NCBI GenBank assembly: GCA_937941715.1
Contig: CALDGX010000161.1
Location: 1-46,595, forward strand
Direction of reading: 5' to 3'
DNA: 46,595 nt
DNA from: an uncultured Chloracidobacterium sp.
GTDB taxonomy: Bacteria; Acidobacteriota; Blastocatellia; Pyrinomonadales; Pyrinomonadaceae
Shown here in pieces: positions 26,225 to 34,800 of this stretch. A model generated the notes under the pieces. It searched no databases, was not told the origin of the DNA, and was given only the letters and a program-made list of their open reading frames with translations. The position numbers and the translations under genes are program-made. How positions within the stretch are numbered: position 1 is the first letter of the stretch; each line of letters opens with the position of its first letter.

Positions 26225-27232
26225 ATGAGAGCTTTTGAGATCCGCGAATTCGGCATCGACAAACTGACCTTGACCGAGCGGGATGAACCGACGCCCGCAG
26301 CGAACGAGGTGGTGATCAAGTTTGGGGCCGCTTCGCTCAATTATCGCGATCACATGGTCGTCACGGGTACTTATAATCCGCGTATGAAGATGCCGGCGGT
26401 CCCGCTTTCGGACGGTGCAGGCGAGGTAGTCGCGGTTGGCGGAGCGGTGACAAAATGGAAGGTAGGCGACCGCGTAATGCCGATTTTCGCGCAGCAGTGG
26501 ATCGACGGCGAGTCGACTGACGCCAAACGGCGAACGTCGCTCGGAGCCGGTCCGCAGTGGGACGGGGTCCTGCGTGATCTTGGCTCTTTTTCTGAGGATT
26601 CGGTCGTTAGGATACCGGATCATCTCTCGATACACGAGGCGGCCGCGTTGCCTTGTGCGGCGTTGACGGCCTGGAATGCTCTGGCTGTATCGGGGCGGCT
26701 GAAGCCCGGCGAAACGGTTCTGACGCTGGGTACCGGCGGAGTCTCGATCTTTGCGGTCCAGTTCGCCAAGATGTTCGGAGCGCGCGTTATCGCGACGTCG
26801 AGCAGCGACGAGAAACTTGAGCGGCTTCGTGCACTGGGTGCCGACGAAACGATCAACTATCGGACGCGTGAGGATTGGGACGCGGTGGTAATGGAGCATA
26901 CCGGAAAACGGGGCGTTGATCACGTTGTCGAGGTCGGCGGCTCGGGCACGCTCGCCAGATCGCTTAACGCGGTCAGGATCGGCGGGCACATCGCGATGAT
27001 CGGAGCGTTATCGGCCGGGAGTTTTGATCCGATCCAGATCTTTATGCGGTCCGTGAGGCTGCAGGGTATCTTCACCGGTTCAAGGACGATGTTCGAGGAT
27101 ATGAACCGTGCGATCTCGGCGAACAAACTTGAACCGGTGATAGACCGCGTATTTGGTTTTGAGGAGATCGGCGAAGCTTTTAGATATATGGAGAGCGGCT
27201 CGCACTTCGGCAAGATCATTATTGAATACTAG
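26225..27232 (+). CDS. Zinc-free MDR dehydrogenase, quinone oxidoreductase-like
   Basis: 335 residues from ATG at 26225, chosen because GGAGAAG lies just upstream; a GTG at 26201 is less likely. This is a medium-chain dehydrogenase/reductase: SLNYRDHMVVTG carries the N-Y-R-D motif of quinone oxidoreductases in place of the catalytic zinc Cys. PLSDGAGEVVAVG follows, and the nucleotide fold is LTLGTGGVSIFAVQFAKMFGARVIATSSSDEKLERLRALGADETINY. The Ser/Lys-rich end of the second strand suggests NADPH. No structural zinc cysteine cluster is present. Likely activity is NADPH-dependent reduction of quinones or enones; the exact substrate is unknown. Confidence 0.88.
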   Translation: MRAFEIREFGIDKLTLTERDEPTPAANEVVIKFGAASLNYRDHMVVTGTYNPRMKMPAVPLSDGAGEVVAVGGAVTKWKVGDRVMPIFAQQWIDGESTDAKRRTSLGAGPQWDGVLRDLGSFSEDSVVRIPDHLSIHEAAALPCAALTAWNALAVSGRLKPGETVLTLGTGGVSIFAVQFAKMFGARVIATSSSDEKLERLRALGADETINYRTREDWDAVVMEHTGKRGVDHVVEVGGSGTLARSLNAVRIGGHIAMIGALSAGSFDPIQIFMRSVRLQGIFTGSRTMFEDMNRAISANKLEPVIDRVFGFEEIGEAFRYMESGSHFGKIIIEY

Positions 27233-27281
27233 CCGCGGCCAGAGCCAGTAAGCAGGGTCAGGTCGATCGATCTGAATATTC

Positions 27282-27289
27282 AAGGAGGG
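27282..27289 (+). promoter_or_regulatory. Strong ribosome binding site of the Old Yellow Enzyme gene
   Basis: AAGGAGGG at 27282-27289, 5 bases before the ATG at 27295. It is one of the few near-perfect Shine-Dalgarno sequences in the window, suggesting this protein is made at a higher level than its operon partners. Confidence 0.75.
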
Positions 27290-27294
27290 TAATT

Positions 27295-28365
27295 ATGACA
27301 ACTTTATTTGATAGTTTGAAATTAGGAAGGATAGAGCTTAAAAACCGGATCGTGATGGCTCCGATGACGAGAAGCCGGGCCAATGATGAGGGCGTACAGC
27401 CCGGTTTTGTTGCAGAGTATTATTCACAGCGAGCATCCGGAGGACTCTTGATCTCAGAGGCGACCAACATATCGCCAATGGCGAAGGGTTATGTTCGAAC
27501 GCCGGGGATCTACACGCCGGAGCAGATCGATTCGTGGAGGCCGGTGACCGCGGCTGTCCACGGAAAGGGCGGCAAGATCTTTATGCAGGTCTTTCACACC
27601 GGCCGCATAGCATTGCCGGATATGTTGCCGAATAATGCGCAGCCGGTGGCCCCGTCGGCGGTCAAAGCCGCGGGACAAAACTATACCGACAGCGGGATGA
27701 AGGATTTCGTCGAGCCTCGGGAATTGACGACCGAGGAGGTCAGGCAAACGGTCGCCGATTTTGCAACTGCAGCCAAGAATGCGATCGAAGCAGGGTTTGA
27801 CGGCGTCGAACTGCACGCCGCGAGCGGATATCTCGTGCATCAGTTCTTAATGCAGCCGGTCAACCAGCGAACTGACGAATATGGCGGATCGGTCGAAAAC
27901 AGGACTCGATTTGCGATCGAAATACTCGATGCGATGTCCGAGGCTATCGGCAGCGACCGGGTCGGCGTCAAGTTCTCACCGCAGATGCCATTCAATGACA
28001 TTCAGGAGCCGGACGCAGACGAGGTCTATCCGTATCTGATCACTCAGCTCAGCGGAAAAGGTCTGGCGTATGTCCACATCGGCGATCACGCCAATACCGG
28101 CTGGCATGAAAAGTTGCGGCCGCTGTATTCCGGGATCTATATCGCCGGAGCCAATTTTGATAAGGAGCGTGCCGAAGAATACCTGGCTTCGGGTAAGGCC
28201 GACGCGATCGCGTTTGGTGTTAAATTTTTGGCAAACCCCGATCTGCCCGCCAGATTCGAGCAGGGAGCCGTACTGAATCAGGCAGATCAGTCGACATTTT
28301 ACGTCGGCGGAACAAAGGGATATACCGACTATCCGACACTCTCACAAGCGGCCGCTCCGGCCTAA
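27295..28365 (+). CDS. nemA: Old Yellow Enzyme / N-ethylmaleimide reductase-type alkene reductase
   Basis: 356 residues, FMN-dependent TIM barrel. Family blocks: KNRIVMAPMTRSRA, GGLLISEATNISPMAKGY, MQVFHTGR, and VELHAASGYLVHQFLMQPVNQRTDEYGGSVENR. The proton-donor Tyr is Y179 and the first substrate-anchoring His is H174. The partner three residues later, usually His or Asn, is Ser (S177). These enzymes reduce activated C=C bonds of enones, maleimides, nitroesters and quinone-like electrophiles with NADPH. Last gene of the operon behind Rrf2-type site 2, with a candidate terminator at 28409-28446. Confidence 0.92.
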   Translation: MTTLFDSLKLGRIELKNRIVMAPMTRSRANDEGVQPGFVAEYYSQRASGGLLISEATNISPMAKGYVRTPGIYTPEQIDSWRPVTAAVHGKGGKIFMQVFHTGRIALPDMLPNNAQPVAPSAVKAAGQNYTDSGMKDFVEPRELTTEEVRQTVADFATAAKNAIEAGFDGVELHAASGYLVHQFLMQPVNQRTDEYGGSVENRTRFAIEILDAMSEAIGSDRVGVKFSPQMPFNDIQEPDADEVYPYLITQLSGKGLAYVHIGDHANTGWHEKLRPLYSGIYIAGANFDKERAEEYLASGKADAIAFGVKFLANPDLPARFEQGAVLNQADQSTFYVGGTKGYTDYPTLSQAAAPA

Positions 28366-28408
28366 ATACGGTCGAAAACCGCCGCGACGGGCGAAATACG
28401 ATGACGAT

Positions 28409-28446
28409 TGCCGCGTTTTCCGGTCGGATAGGTGAACGCGGCAGTT
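28409..28446 (+). terminator. Candidate terminator after the Old Yellow Enzyme gene
   Basis: A 9-bp perfect stem TGCCGCGTT (28409-28417) with AACGCGGCA (28435-28443), a 17-base loop and a short TTT. It is weak for lack of a U-run, and lies just before the promoter and operator of the thioredoxin gene. Confidence 0.45.
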
Positions 28447-28451
28447 TAATG

Positions 28452-28480
28452 TTGACAACTGTAACTATTATTGTTACAGT
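28452..28480 (+). promoter_or_regulatory. trxA promoter with overlapping Rrf2-type operator (site 3)
   Basis: TTGACA (28452-28457), a 17-base spacer and TACAGT (28475-28480). The perfect inverted repeat CTGTAAC-N7-GTTACAG (28459-28479) fills the spacer and -10. Both arms are identical to site 1. The leader to the ATG at 28570 is about 80 nt. Confidence 0.7.
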
Positions 28481-28569
28481 ATCCGCATAGGCTGCGTTAG
28501 TCTGATCGCATTTTGCGGTGAAGCTCGGGGCTAAGTTATAATTTCAGCAATATTTGATAGGAGCTAACA

Positions 28570-28896
28570 ATGGGAACTTTTGCAAAACAACTTACTGATT
28601 CAAACTTTGAGGCGGATGTCCTCAAATCGGACAAGGCCGTTCTGGTCGATTTCTGGGCCGAATGGTGCGGCCCCTGCCGTGTGATCGCCCCGTCGGTCGA
28701 GGCCGTCGCCGAGGAATTTGCCGGCAAGGCAGACGTATTTAAGATGAATGTCGACGAAAACCAGATGGTACCGAATCAGTTCGGTATCCGCGGCATCCCG
28801 ACGCTGATCGTTTTCAAGGGCGGACAGGAACAGGAGCGGATCGTCGGAGCGGTAAATCGCGAAGCGATCTCAAAGGTAGTCGGAAAATACGTATAG
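28570..28896 (+). CDS. trxA: Thioredoxin
   Basis: 108 residues, exactly the classic size. FWAEWCGPCRVIAPSVEAVA holds the C33-G-P-C36 active site. The buried aspartate precedes it in VLVDFWA, and GIRGIPTLIVFKGG gives the cis-proline loop. An AGGAG at 28559-28563 supports the start. It is a general cytoplasmic disulfide reductant and a plausible electron donor to the three-Cys ArsC encoded upstream. The operator at 28459-28479 places it under the same control as the Rrf2 regulator, meaning induction under thiol or electrophile stress (inferred). Confidence 0.97.
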   Translation: MGTFAKQLTDSNFEADVLKSDKAVLVDFWAEWCGPCRVIAPSVEAVAEEFAGKADVFKMNVDENQMVPNQFGIRGIPTLIVFKGGQEQERIVGAVNREAISKVVGKYV

Positions 28897-28926
28897 CGAT
28901 CGATCGTAAATAAACGTGAATAAATG

Positions 28927-28962
28927 AAATGCCCCGCCGAACGGATCGGCGGGGCATTTTTT
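28927..28962 (+). terminator. Intrinsic terminator of trxA
   Basis: A perfect 10-bp stem (GCCCCGCCGA 28931-28940 with TCGGCGGGGC 28946-28955), extended by AAAT/ATTT, with a 5-base loop, ending in TTTTTT at 28957-28962. The opposite strand has only a broken U-run, so it terminates the convergent gene less well. Confidence 0.92.
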
Positions 28963-28978
28963 CTTGATCGGTTTTGAA

Positions 28979-30622
28979 CTAGTGACTGTTGAAGTTCGCA
29001 ACCGGATAGTCACCGTTTGCTCCGAAAGCAAACGTAGTGACCGTGTTCGACGTTGTTCCAAGCGACCAAAACGCAGACGCATTGGCTGATGCTGACTGAC
29101 GCCAGATCCCGACATCGGTCTTGCCGTCGCCGTCATAATCGCCCTGAGCCGGGAAATCGGTTGCTGCGGCTCCAAACGTGCGATAGTCGATCGTTGAGTT
29201 CGAACTGTTTAGCCATTGCCACTGGATCGACCCGCTTACGCCGCGTACGGTCGCTATGTCAGTCTTGCCGTCGCCGTCGTAGTCACCCGGAACAATGACA
29301 TCAGTCGGCGTGCCGAAGACGACCGCCGGCTGAGCAACGAAAGCATCGTTCAGGATCCAGAAGGCCGCCTGACCGCCGCCGTTGTTACGCTGGATCGCAA
29401 AATCGGCCTTGCCGTTTCCGTCGTAGTCGCCCGGAGCCGGGAAATCACCGCTGGAACCCCAGGGAACAAAGGTAACAGGACCATTTGCCGTGGTGCGGAA
29501 ATACCAAGTGCTCTGAGCACCTGCGGAAGCACCGCCACGATAGACCGCGAGGTCATCTTTGCCGTCGCCGTTATAGTCGCCAACAACCTTGGCATCGTCA
29601 CCGGTCTGTCCAAAGGCCTCTTGTCGAAGCGTCGCAGTCGCACTGTTAAGGATATAAAACGACGCAACGGTCGCCGCACCCGGACGCCAAACGACTATGT
29701 CATCCTTGCCGTCGCCGTCATAATCGCCGGAAACTATGGTATCGGTACTAATGCCCCAAGCCGATGCGGCCGTCGGAGCGGCCGAGCCGTTGAGATTCCA
29801 GAACCACGTCAACTGACCGCCCGAACCGCCGCTCGTGTTACGAACCACAACGTAATCGGTCTTACCGTCGCCATCAAAGTCCACGGGAGCATCCGATGTC
29901 GGCGCTGCACCGCAAACGGCGGGCGTCGTAGCCGTGTTGCGGGGAACCGGAGCGGTGACGACATCGAAATCGTTCAGGTTGTTATCAGTATCAGTGCATC
30001 CATTGGATTTGCGAACGGCCCCGGTGGTTGTCGAAAGAACCGGAACCGCCGAACCTCCCTCAGCATTGTTAGCCGTGCCATATGAAACGAGATCGATGAT
30101 CTGAGCGTTCGGAAGTGTGCACGGCGTCGCAGTGGCACCGCAGGAATTAGTAGCAAGGCCATTCACAAGTGCAACCTTTCCATTGGTACCGGACATGCTC
30201 AAATTTGTTGTCGAAGCATCTGCGACGACAGGGAATGCCCCGCCAACAGTTCCGGGCGATCCCAACTCCACAAAATAATATTGCCCGGGATTGAGCGTGA
30301 CGTTCGGAAGTGCGAATGCATTCGTAGCACTACTGGCGAATTGACCGGTTGCCGAACCGTAGTAAAGCGACAAGCCGTTCAATGACTGGGGTGTCGAGGA
30401 TATGTTCTTAATTTCAACATAATCCTTTATGTAAGTGGGCGTACCCGATGTAGCACCGCCGCCGCCATAAACCTGGCTGATCACCAACGTTGTCGATGCG
30501 GACGGGGCATCCGACGAGCTTTTTGCTCCGTCATCGTCGCCGGCAAGCACGTTTGTGCCCACCACCAAAGCCGCAAACGCTGCGGCTGCTATAAACGAAC
30601 CTAGAATTGATTTTCTGATCAT
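28979..30622 (-). CDS. Secreted lamin-tail-domain protein with FG-GAP/VCBS repeats
   Basis: 547 residues from ATG at 30622 (an upstream in-frame start at 30658 adds 12 unconvincing residues). Signal peptide SILGSFIAAAAFAALVVGTNVLA. Residues about 45-210 look like a lamin-tail domain (TLVISQVYGGGGATSGTPTYIKDYVEIKN, SLNGLSLYYGS, PGQYYFVELG). From about 240 to the end come at least six 45-50-residue FG-GAP/VCBS-type repeats with the calcium-type loop D-x-D-G-D-G-K-x-D and W/F-R-x-x-x-G motifs. Such proteins are extracellular or surface beta-propellers of structural or adhesive type; no enzyme motif is seen. The same repeat type recurs in the gene at 40189. Confidence 0.85.
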   Translation of the reverse strand: MIRKSILGSFIAAAAFAALVVGTNVLAGDDDGAKSSSDAPSASTTLVISQVYGGGGATSGTPTYIKDYVEIKNISSTPQSLNGLSLYYGSATGQFASSATNAFALPNVTLNPGQYYFVELGSPGTVGGAFPVVADASTTNLSMSGTNGKVALVNGLATNSCGATATPCTLPNAQIIDLVSYGTANNAEGGSAVPVLSTTTGAVRKSNGCTDTDNNLNDFDVVTAPVPRNTATTPAVCGAAPTSDAPVDFDGDGKTDYVVVRNTSGGSGGQLTWFWNLNGSAAPTAASAWGISTDTIVSGDYDGDGKDDIVVWRPGAATVASFYILNSATATLRQEAFGQTGDDAKVVGDYNGDGKDDLAVYRGGASAGAQSTWYFRTTANGPVTFVPWGSSGDFPAPGDYDGNGKADFAIQRNNGGGQAAFWILNDAFVAQPAVVFGTPTDVIVPGDYDGDGKTDIATVRGVSGSIQWQWLNSSNSTIDYRTFGAAATDFPAQGDYDGDGKTDVGIWRQSASANASAFWSLGTTSNTVTTFAFGANGDYPVANFNSH

Positions 30623-30678
30623 AACTTTTCCCTTACTTGACCCGCCGAGGGGCTGCATATTCTATGTCATCCGGCGAG

Positions 30679-30697
30679 TTGACCAACTGTCGGTCAA
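30679..30697. repeat. Inverted repeat between the VCBS and VWA genes
   Basis: TTGACC-N7-GGTCAA (30679-30697) in the divergent 231-base gap 30623-30853. A second hairpin, CCGGC-CGTT-GCCGG, is at 30790-30803. Either may be a regulator site for the flanking secreted-protein genes; neither matches a motif I know. Confidence 0.3.
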
Positions 30698-30853
30698 ATC
30701 TCAATTCCAAATGACCATTTCAAAACCCAAAATTGCTTTTCGACAGAATAGCACATAAAGCTGATTTTACTAGCCGATAACACAGCCATCCGGCCGTTGC
30801 CGGCATCAAATTTCTGTTACACTTTCTCTTAAAATGATCCGAGGTCTGCGGCT

Positions 30854-31978
30854 ATGAAAATCTTTAATGCCATTTTGGTGATTGTGGTCGTGCTGACGGC
30901 AGGTCAGGTCGCCGCTACGCAGGTCAAGCCGCCGGGGGAAAAGCCGGCTGAAAAGGACGGCGTGATCCGCGTCGATACGCAGCTGGTGGATGTTCCAGTC
31001 GCCGTGCTGGGCGCCGGCGGCAATGCGGTGGCCGGACTCAAAAAAGAAGACTTCAGGGTATTTGAGGACGGCAAATTGCAGGAGATCGTCGATTTTTCGA
31101 CGGCCTCGGAGCCTTTTGAGGTCGCCCTGCTTCTCGATACTTCGGGTTCAACGAGGTCGGATCTGCAGCTTATTCAGCGGGCGGCAAATGAGTTTGTCGC
31201 ATCGCTTCGCAGCGGTGACCGAGTTTCCGTGACGGCGTATCGAAGCGAGGTCGCCGACGGGCGCGCATTTGCTGTGAGCGAGACGCTGAGCCGCCTGACC
31301 GGCGACCGCAACGCTCTCCGCGATGCTATCGCGGCCGCAAAAATGAGCGGCGGCACACCGCTCTACGATTCGCTTATCCAGATCGTCGAAGACGTATTTC
31401 GCGACCCTCCGGCCGGAGACTTTCGCGGGCGTCGGGCGCTGGTGGCATTGACGGACGGTGTCGATTCGACCAGTTCGGCGGGTTTTGCCGAGATCAAGGA
31501 AAAGCTGGGCAAGCTCGGGATCGTGTGCTTTTTCATAAAGGTAGATACCCGTGAGTTTTTTGAGGAGGGGCTGCTTGGCGACTGCCAGTCCGCAACACGG
31601 TTTTCGGCGGCTCAGATCCGACGGTATTATCGCTCGCTCGGGGCAAAAGGGAATTATGAAAAGGCGGCGAATTTTTGCCAGCTCGGCGAATTTGAGCGGC
31701 TGGCCGTTAGCAAAAAGTTATATGAGATCGCCGATGCCGAGATGCTGGAGTTAGCCAAATTGTCAGGCGGCAAGGTCTTTCCGTTGGCGGAGTTGAGCGA
31801 TGCCCGGGCCGCTTTTAAGAGTGTGGCGGACGAACTTGGGTCCAAATATACTCTCGGGTATTATCCTTCGAACGAAAGACGTGACGGCACGTACCGCAAG
31901 ATCCGCGTCGAAGTCCGCGGCCAGCCGCCGGCGACGCAAGTCAGGGCACGGGACGGTTATACAGCGCCCAAGAACTGA
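30854..31978 (+). CDS. Secreted VWFA-related domain protein (Acidobacterial type)
   Basis: 374 residues with an N-terminal hydrophobic signal (MKIFNAILVIVVVLTAGQVAATQ). RVDTQLVDVPVAVL and GLKKEDFRVFEDGKLQEIVDF are the typical lead-in of the VWFA-related family abundant in Acidobacteria. The VWA fold holds an intact metal-ion-dependent adhesion site: D95-T-S-G-S99, a later Thr in GGTPLYDS, and LTDGVDSTS. A short insertion around residues 240-285, with two cysteines, interrupts the domain. Function in the family is unknown; protein-protein binding in the envelope is the usual guess. It ends directly against the convergent PhoX-like gene with no spacer. Confidence 0.87.
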   Translation: MKIFNAILVIVVVLTAGQVAATQVKPPGEKPAEKDGVIRVDTQLVDVPVAVLGAGGNAVAGLKKEDFRVFEDGKLQEIVDFSTASEPFEVALLLDTSGSTRSDLQLIQRAANEFVASLRSGDRVSVTAYRSEVADGRAFAVSETLSRLTGDRNALRDAIAAAKMSGGTPLYDSLIQIVEDVFRDPPAGDFRGRRALVALTDGVDSTSSAGFAEIKEKLGKLGIVCFFIKVDTREFFEEGLLGDCQSATRFSAAQIRRYYRSLGAKGNYEKAANFCQLGEFERLAVSKKLYEIADAEMLELAKLSGGKVFPLAELSDARAAFKSVADELGSKYTLGYYPSNERRDGTYRKIRVEVRGQPPATQVRARDGYTAPKN

Positions 31979-33319
31979 TCACCAGTCGCCCCAGATCGCC
32001 AGGGTCATTCCCGCAAGCTGAATGTTTACAAAGAGTGTCTTTTGGTCCGGGCTGAAAATGCAGCCCGTAAATTCGCCTCCTTCAAGGCCCGGCACCAGAT
32101 TTTGTGCAAAATTCGATAACGAACCGTTCGGCGACAATATGCGAATGTAATTATCGACGGTGCCGTCCTCACACAAATAGAGCCCGCCGCCAGGGCCGAA
32201 GCAGACATTATCCGGAAAATCCAGAACGGCAGCGTTCGGCGACTCGAAAACGAGGGTCAGATAGCCGAAGTTTGACTTCTTCCTTGATTCGTATCGCCAA
32301 ACCTGACCGAGCCCGGCATCGCCTCCGTTGGTCGACGTAAAGTAGATCTGGTTGAGTCCGGCGAAACAGCCTTCGAGCCGGGCGAACTTAGCCGCCGCGG
32401 GTGCCTGTTCGAATACCGCAGACGGATTTGCCTCGGCCGATGCCGGATCGGGATCGGGAATGTCGATCCATGTCGCCAGGAGTCTCCGGCCTGCGATCTG
32501 GCCAACGCGGGCATCGTACCCGGGTTCGTCGGCGATAGACAGCACCTGCAATTTGCCGCCGGCGGCGAGATCGCCACGGCGGTCGGGCAGATAGCGGTAT
32601 AAGCCGGCCAGAGGATTATCTTCGGTCAGGTAAACGATCCCCGTCGAACGGTCGACCGCGGCCGCCTCGTGGCGAAAACGGCCCATCTGCCTGATCGGAA
32701 CGGCCTCGCCCGGAACGAGCGGATCGACCTCGAAGCAGTAACCGTGCGGCTTTGTAAAACCGCTCGCCGGCCCCATGATCGTCTCCTCGCAGCTGATCCA
32801 GGTGCGCCAGGGCGTGATGCCGCCCGCGCAGTTCCAGACGGTCCCGCTGATGCCGGTTTGCGACGCGGTTGCCAATCTTGTTTCACGGTCAACGATGAGC
32901 GTCGTCGTGCCGCCGCCGGCGGCCGGATCATACGGGGCCGGCCCGGAAACCGATCCTGCGACGCCGGAAAAGCCCTGATTCTCGTGATTTCGGACCAATG
33001 CCCACGATGTCGGGATACTGCTGTATCGAAAAACGCCCATTCCGTCCTGCAATGTTGGCAGCGGCTGGCCGTTGGTCATCGGTGTGCCTGCACGCCCGAT
33101 GATGTTGTACTGAAAGCCTTTCGGAAGAGAAATCGCGACCTCACCCGTATTATTTGACGCCTTGGGGAACAGTGGGCCGTAAAGCGGCAGATCGGCCGCC
33201 AATGCCGGCTCACCGAAAGCCCGAAACAGGTCGTTACGGGCGATCAGGCCGCCAAAACCGAGCAAAGCACCGCCGGCGATGGCACCCTTTAAAAAATTGC
33301 GTCTTCCGCGATCGGTCAT
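31979..33319 (-). CDS. PhoX-like (DUF839) Tat-exported protein
   Basis: 446 residues from ATG at 33319, chosen because MTDRGRRNFLKGAIAGGALLGFGG is a twin-arginine signal (RRNFLKG); the open frame extends 44 codons upstream without it. The body matches the PhoX/DUF839 family: PLYGPLFPKASNNTGEVAISLPKGFQYNIIG, ALVRNHENQGF, NCAGGITPWRTWISCEE and FRHEAAAVDRSTGIVYLTED. PhoX enzymes are periplasmic Ca/Fe-dependent alkaline phosphatases with a beta-propeller fold, folded before Tat export. NCAGG-TPW-TW-SCEE, holding the iron-ligand Cys region, is present. Phosphatase activity is probable but not certain, since DUF839 is broader. Confidence 0.85.
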   Translation of the reverse strand: MTDRGRRNFLKGAIAGGALLGFGGLIARNDLFRAFGEPALAADLPLYGPLFPKASNNTGEVAISLPKGFQYNIIGRAGTPMTNGQPLPTLQDGMGVFRYSSIPTSWALVRNHENQGFSGVAGSVSGPAPYDPAAGGGTTTLIVDRETRLATASQTGISGTVWNCAGGITPWRTWISCEETIMGPASGFTKPHGYCFEVDPLVPGEAVPIRQMGRFRHEAAAVDRSTGIVYLTEDNPLAGLYRYLPDRRGDLAAGGKLQVLSIADEPGYDARVGQIAGRRLLATWIDIPDPDPASAEANPSAVFEQAPAAAKFARLEGCFAGLNQIYFTSTNGGDAGLGQVWRYESRKKSNFGYLTLVFESPNAAVLDFPDNVCFGPGGGLYLCEDGTVDNYIRILSPNGSLSNFAQNLVPGLEGGEFTGCIFSPDQKTLFVNIQLAGMTLAIWGDW

Positions 33320-33460
33320 AAAATGGATCGGAGGGCCGTGCAGCCGGTCGAAAGGATCTGCGGCGCAATCACTATCGTATTTTATGGCCGCCGCATTTAG
33401 CAACAGGTTTATTCGCGCCAAAATTCGTAAAGATCGGGTCATCCGTGGCAAAATTAGAAT

Positions 33461-34639
33461 ATGACAACCAAGTTTCGACGCATTTGTTTGATGGTTTTGG
33501 ATTCGGCGGGCATCGGAGAGATGCCGGATGCCGCCGCGTGGGGTGACGCAGGGTCAAATACGCTCGGGCACATTCTGGAATCGCGCACGGTCAACATCCC
33601 TAATCTGCAGGCTCTCGGGCTGGGAAATATTACGCCGCTCAAGGGCCTCGCTCCGGCCGCGGCACCGATCGGCAATTTCGGTAAATGCACGCTGAAGTCC
33701 GACGGCAAGGACACGACGACCGGACATTGGGAAATGGCCGGCATAATCCTAAAGCAGGGTTTCCCGAAGTTTCCTGAGGGGTTCCCGCCGCGGATAATCG
33801 ATCAGTTCGTCACGCAGGCGAATGTGCCCGGTGTGTTGGGTAATATTCCGGCAAGCGGCACCGAGATCATCAGGCAGCTTGGCGAAGAGCATGTCCGCAC
33901 CGGCAAGCCGATCGTCTATACGTCGGCCGACTCGGTCTTTCAGATCGCCGCCCACGAAGAGGTCGTGCCGATCGCCCGCCTCTATGAAATGTGCGAGATC
34001 GCAAGGAACATCCTTCACGGCGACGACGAAGTCGCACGCGTGATCGCTCGTCCTTTCGTCGGGGAGACGGCCGAGACATTCAAACGAACTGAGAACCGCC
34101 ACGATTACGCGGTGCCGCCGCCGTCGAGCAACCTGTTGCCGCTGCTCAAGGATGCGGGGCTCGACGTCGTCTGCATCGGCAAGATCGCGTCGATCTACGA
34201 CAATCTGGGCGTGACCGAGGACCTGACCGCCAAAAATAATGACCAGATCATCGACGTCACGATCGAGGCTCTGGAAGCCGACACCCGCGGCATTATTTTC
34301 AGCAACCTTGTCGATTTTGATATGCTTTATGGCCACCGCCGCGATGTCGAGGGATACGCCAGGGCGCTTGAGCATTTTGACGCCCGTCTGCCCGAGATAT
34401 TTGCCGCGTTGAGGGAGGACGACCTGCTCGTTCTGACCGCCGACCACGGCAACGACCCGAGTTATCCGGGCTCGGACCACACCCGCGAATACGTCCCCGT
34501 GATCGCCTATGGCAAAACGGCAAAACAGGGGGTCGATCTCGGCACGCGTCAATCTCTGTCAGACATCGGCCAGACCATCGCCGAGAACTTCGGCCTCGTG
34601 ATCGAAGACGGCGTGAGCTTTTTGAATGTCTTACGTTGA
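33461..34639 (+). CDS. deoB: Phosphopentomutase
   Basis: 392 residues, the normal size. LMVLDSAGIGEMPDAA carries the first metal aspartate (D14). GKDTTTGHWE carries the phosphothreonine, T85, at the same number as in the studied Bacillus enzyme. TADHGNDPSYPGSDHTREYVP is the second metal cluster of the alkaline-phosphatase superfamily. It interconverts ribose-1- and ribose-5-phosphate (and deoxy forms), letting nucleoside sugars enter the pentose phosphate pathway. No purine or pyrimidine phosphorylase gene is adjacent. It is divergent from the PhoX-like gene with 141 bases between. Confidence 0.96.
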   Translation: MTTKFRRICLMVLDSAGIGEMPDAAAWGDAGSNTLGHILESRTVNIPNLQALGLGNITPLKGLAPAAAPIGNFGKCTLKSDGKDTTTGHWEMAGIILKQGFPKFPEGFPPRIIDQFVTQANVPGVLGNIPASGTEIIRQLGEEHVRTGKPIVYTSADSVFQIAAHEEVVPIARLYEMCEIARNILHGDDEVARVIARPFVGETAETFKRTENRHDYAVPPPSSNLLPLLKDAGLDVVCIGKIASIYDNLGVTEDLTAKNNDQIIDVTIEALEADTRGIIFSNLVDFDMLYGHRRDVEGYARALEHFDARLPEIFAALREDDLLVLTADHGNDPSYPGSDHTREYVPVIAYGKTAKQGVDLGTRQSLSDIGQTIAENFGLVIEDGVSFLNVLR

Positions 34640-34800
34640 TCGCGTTCTTTGTCGGACGGCGGGAAAATTTCTACTTATTGCTTAATGTAAAAGACGTTGA
34701 AATTGCCGAAGCTCTGGCTCCTTATCTTGCCTAACTTCAGGCGGATATTGATCGAACTGGTACATTAGCGACAACGATTTTCAGTCATTCTTCTGAAGCT

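Noticed and set aside
34637..34735. Short frame after deoB ending in DVEIAEALAPYLA, possible gene remnant
   Set aside because: About 32 codons with no recognisable match and no start context. It may be chance, and I cannot support a pseudogene call.
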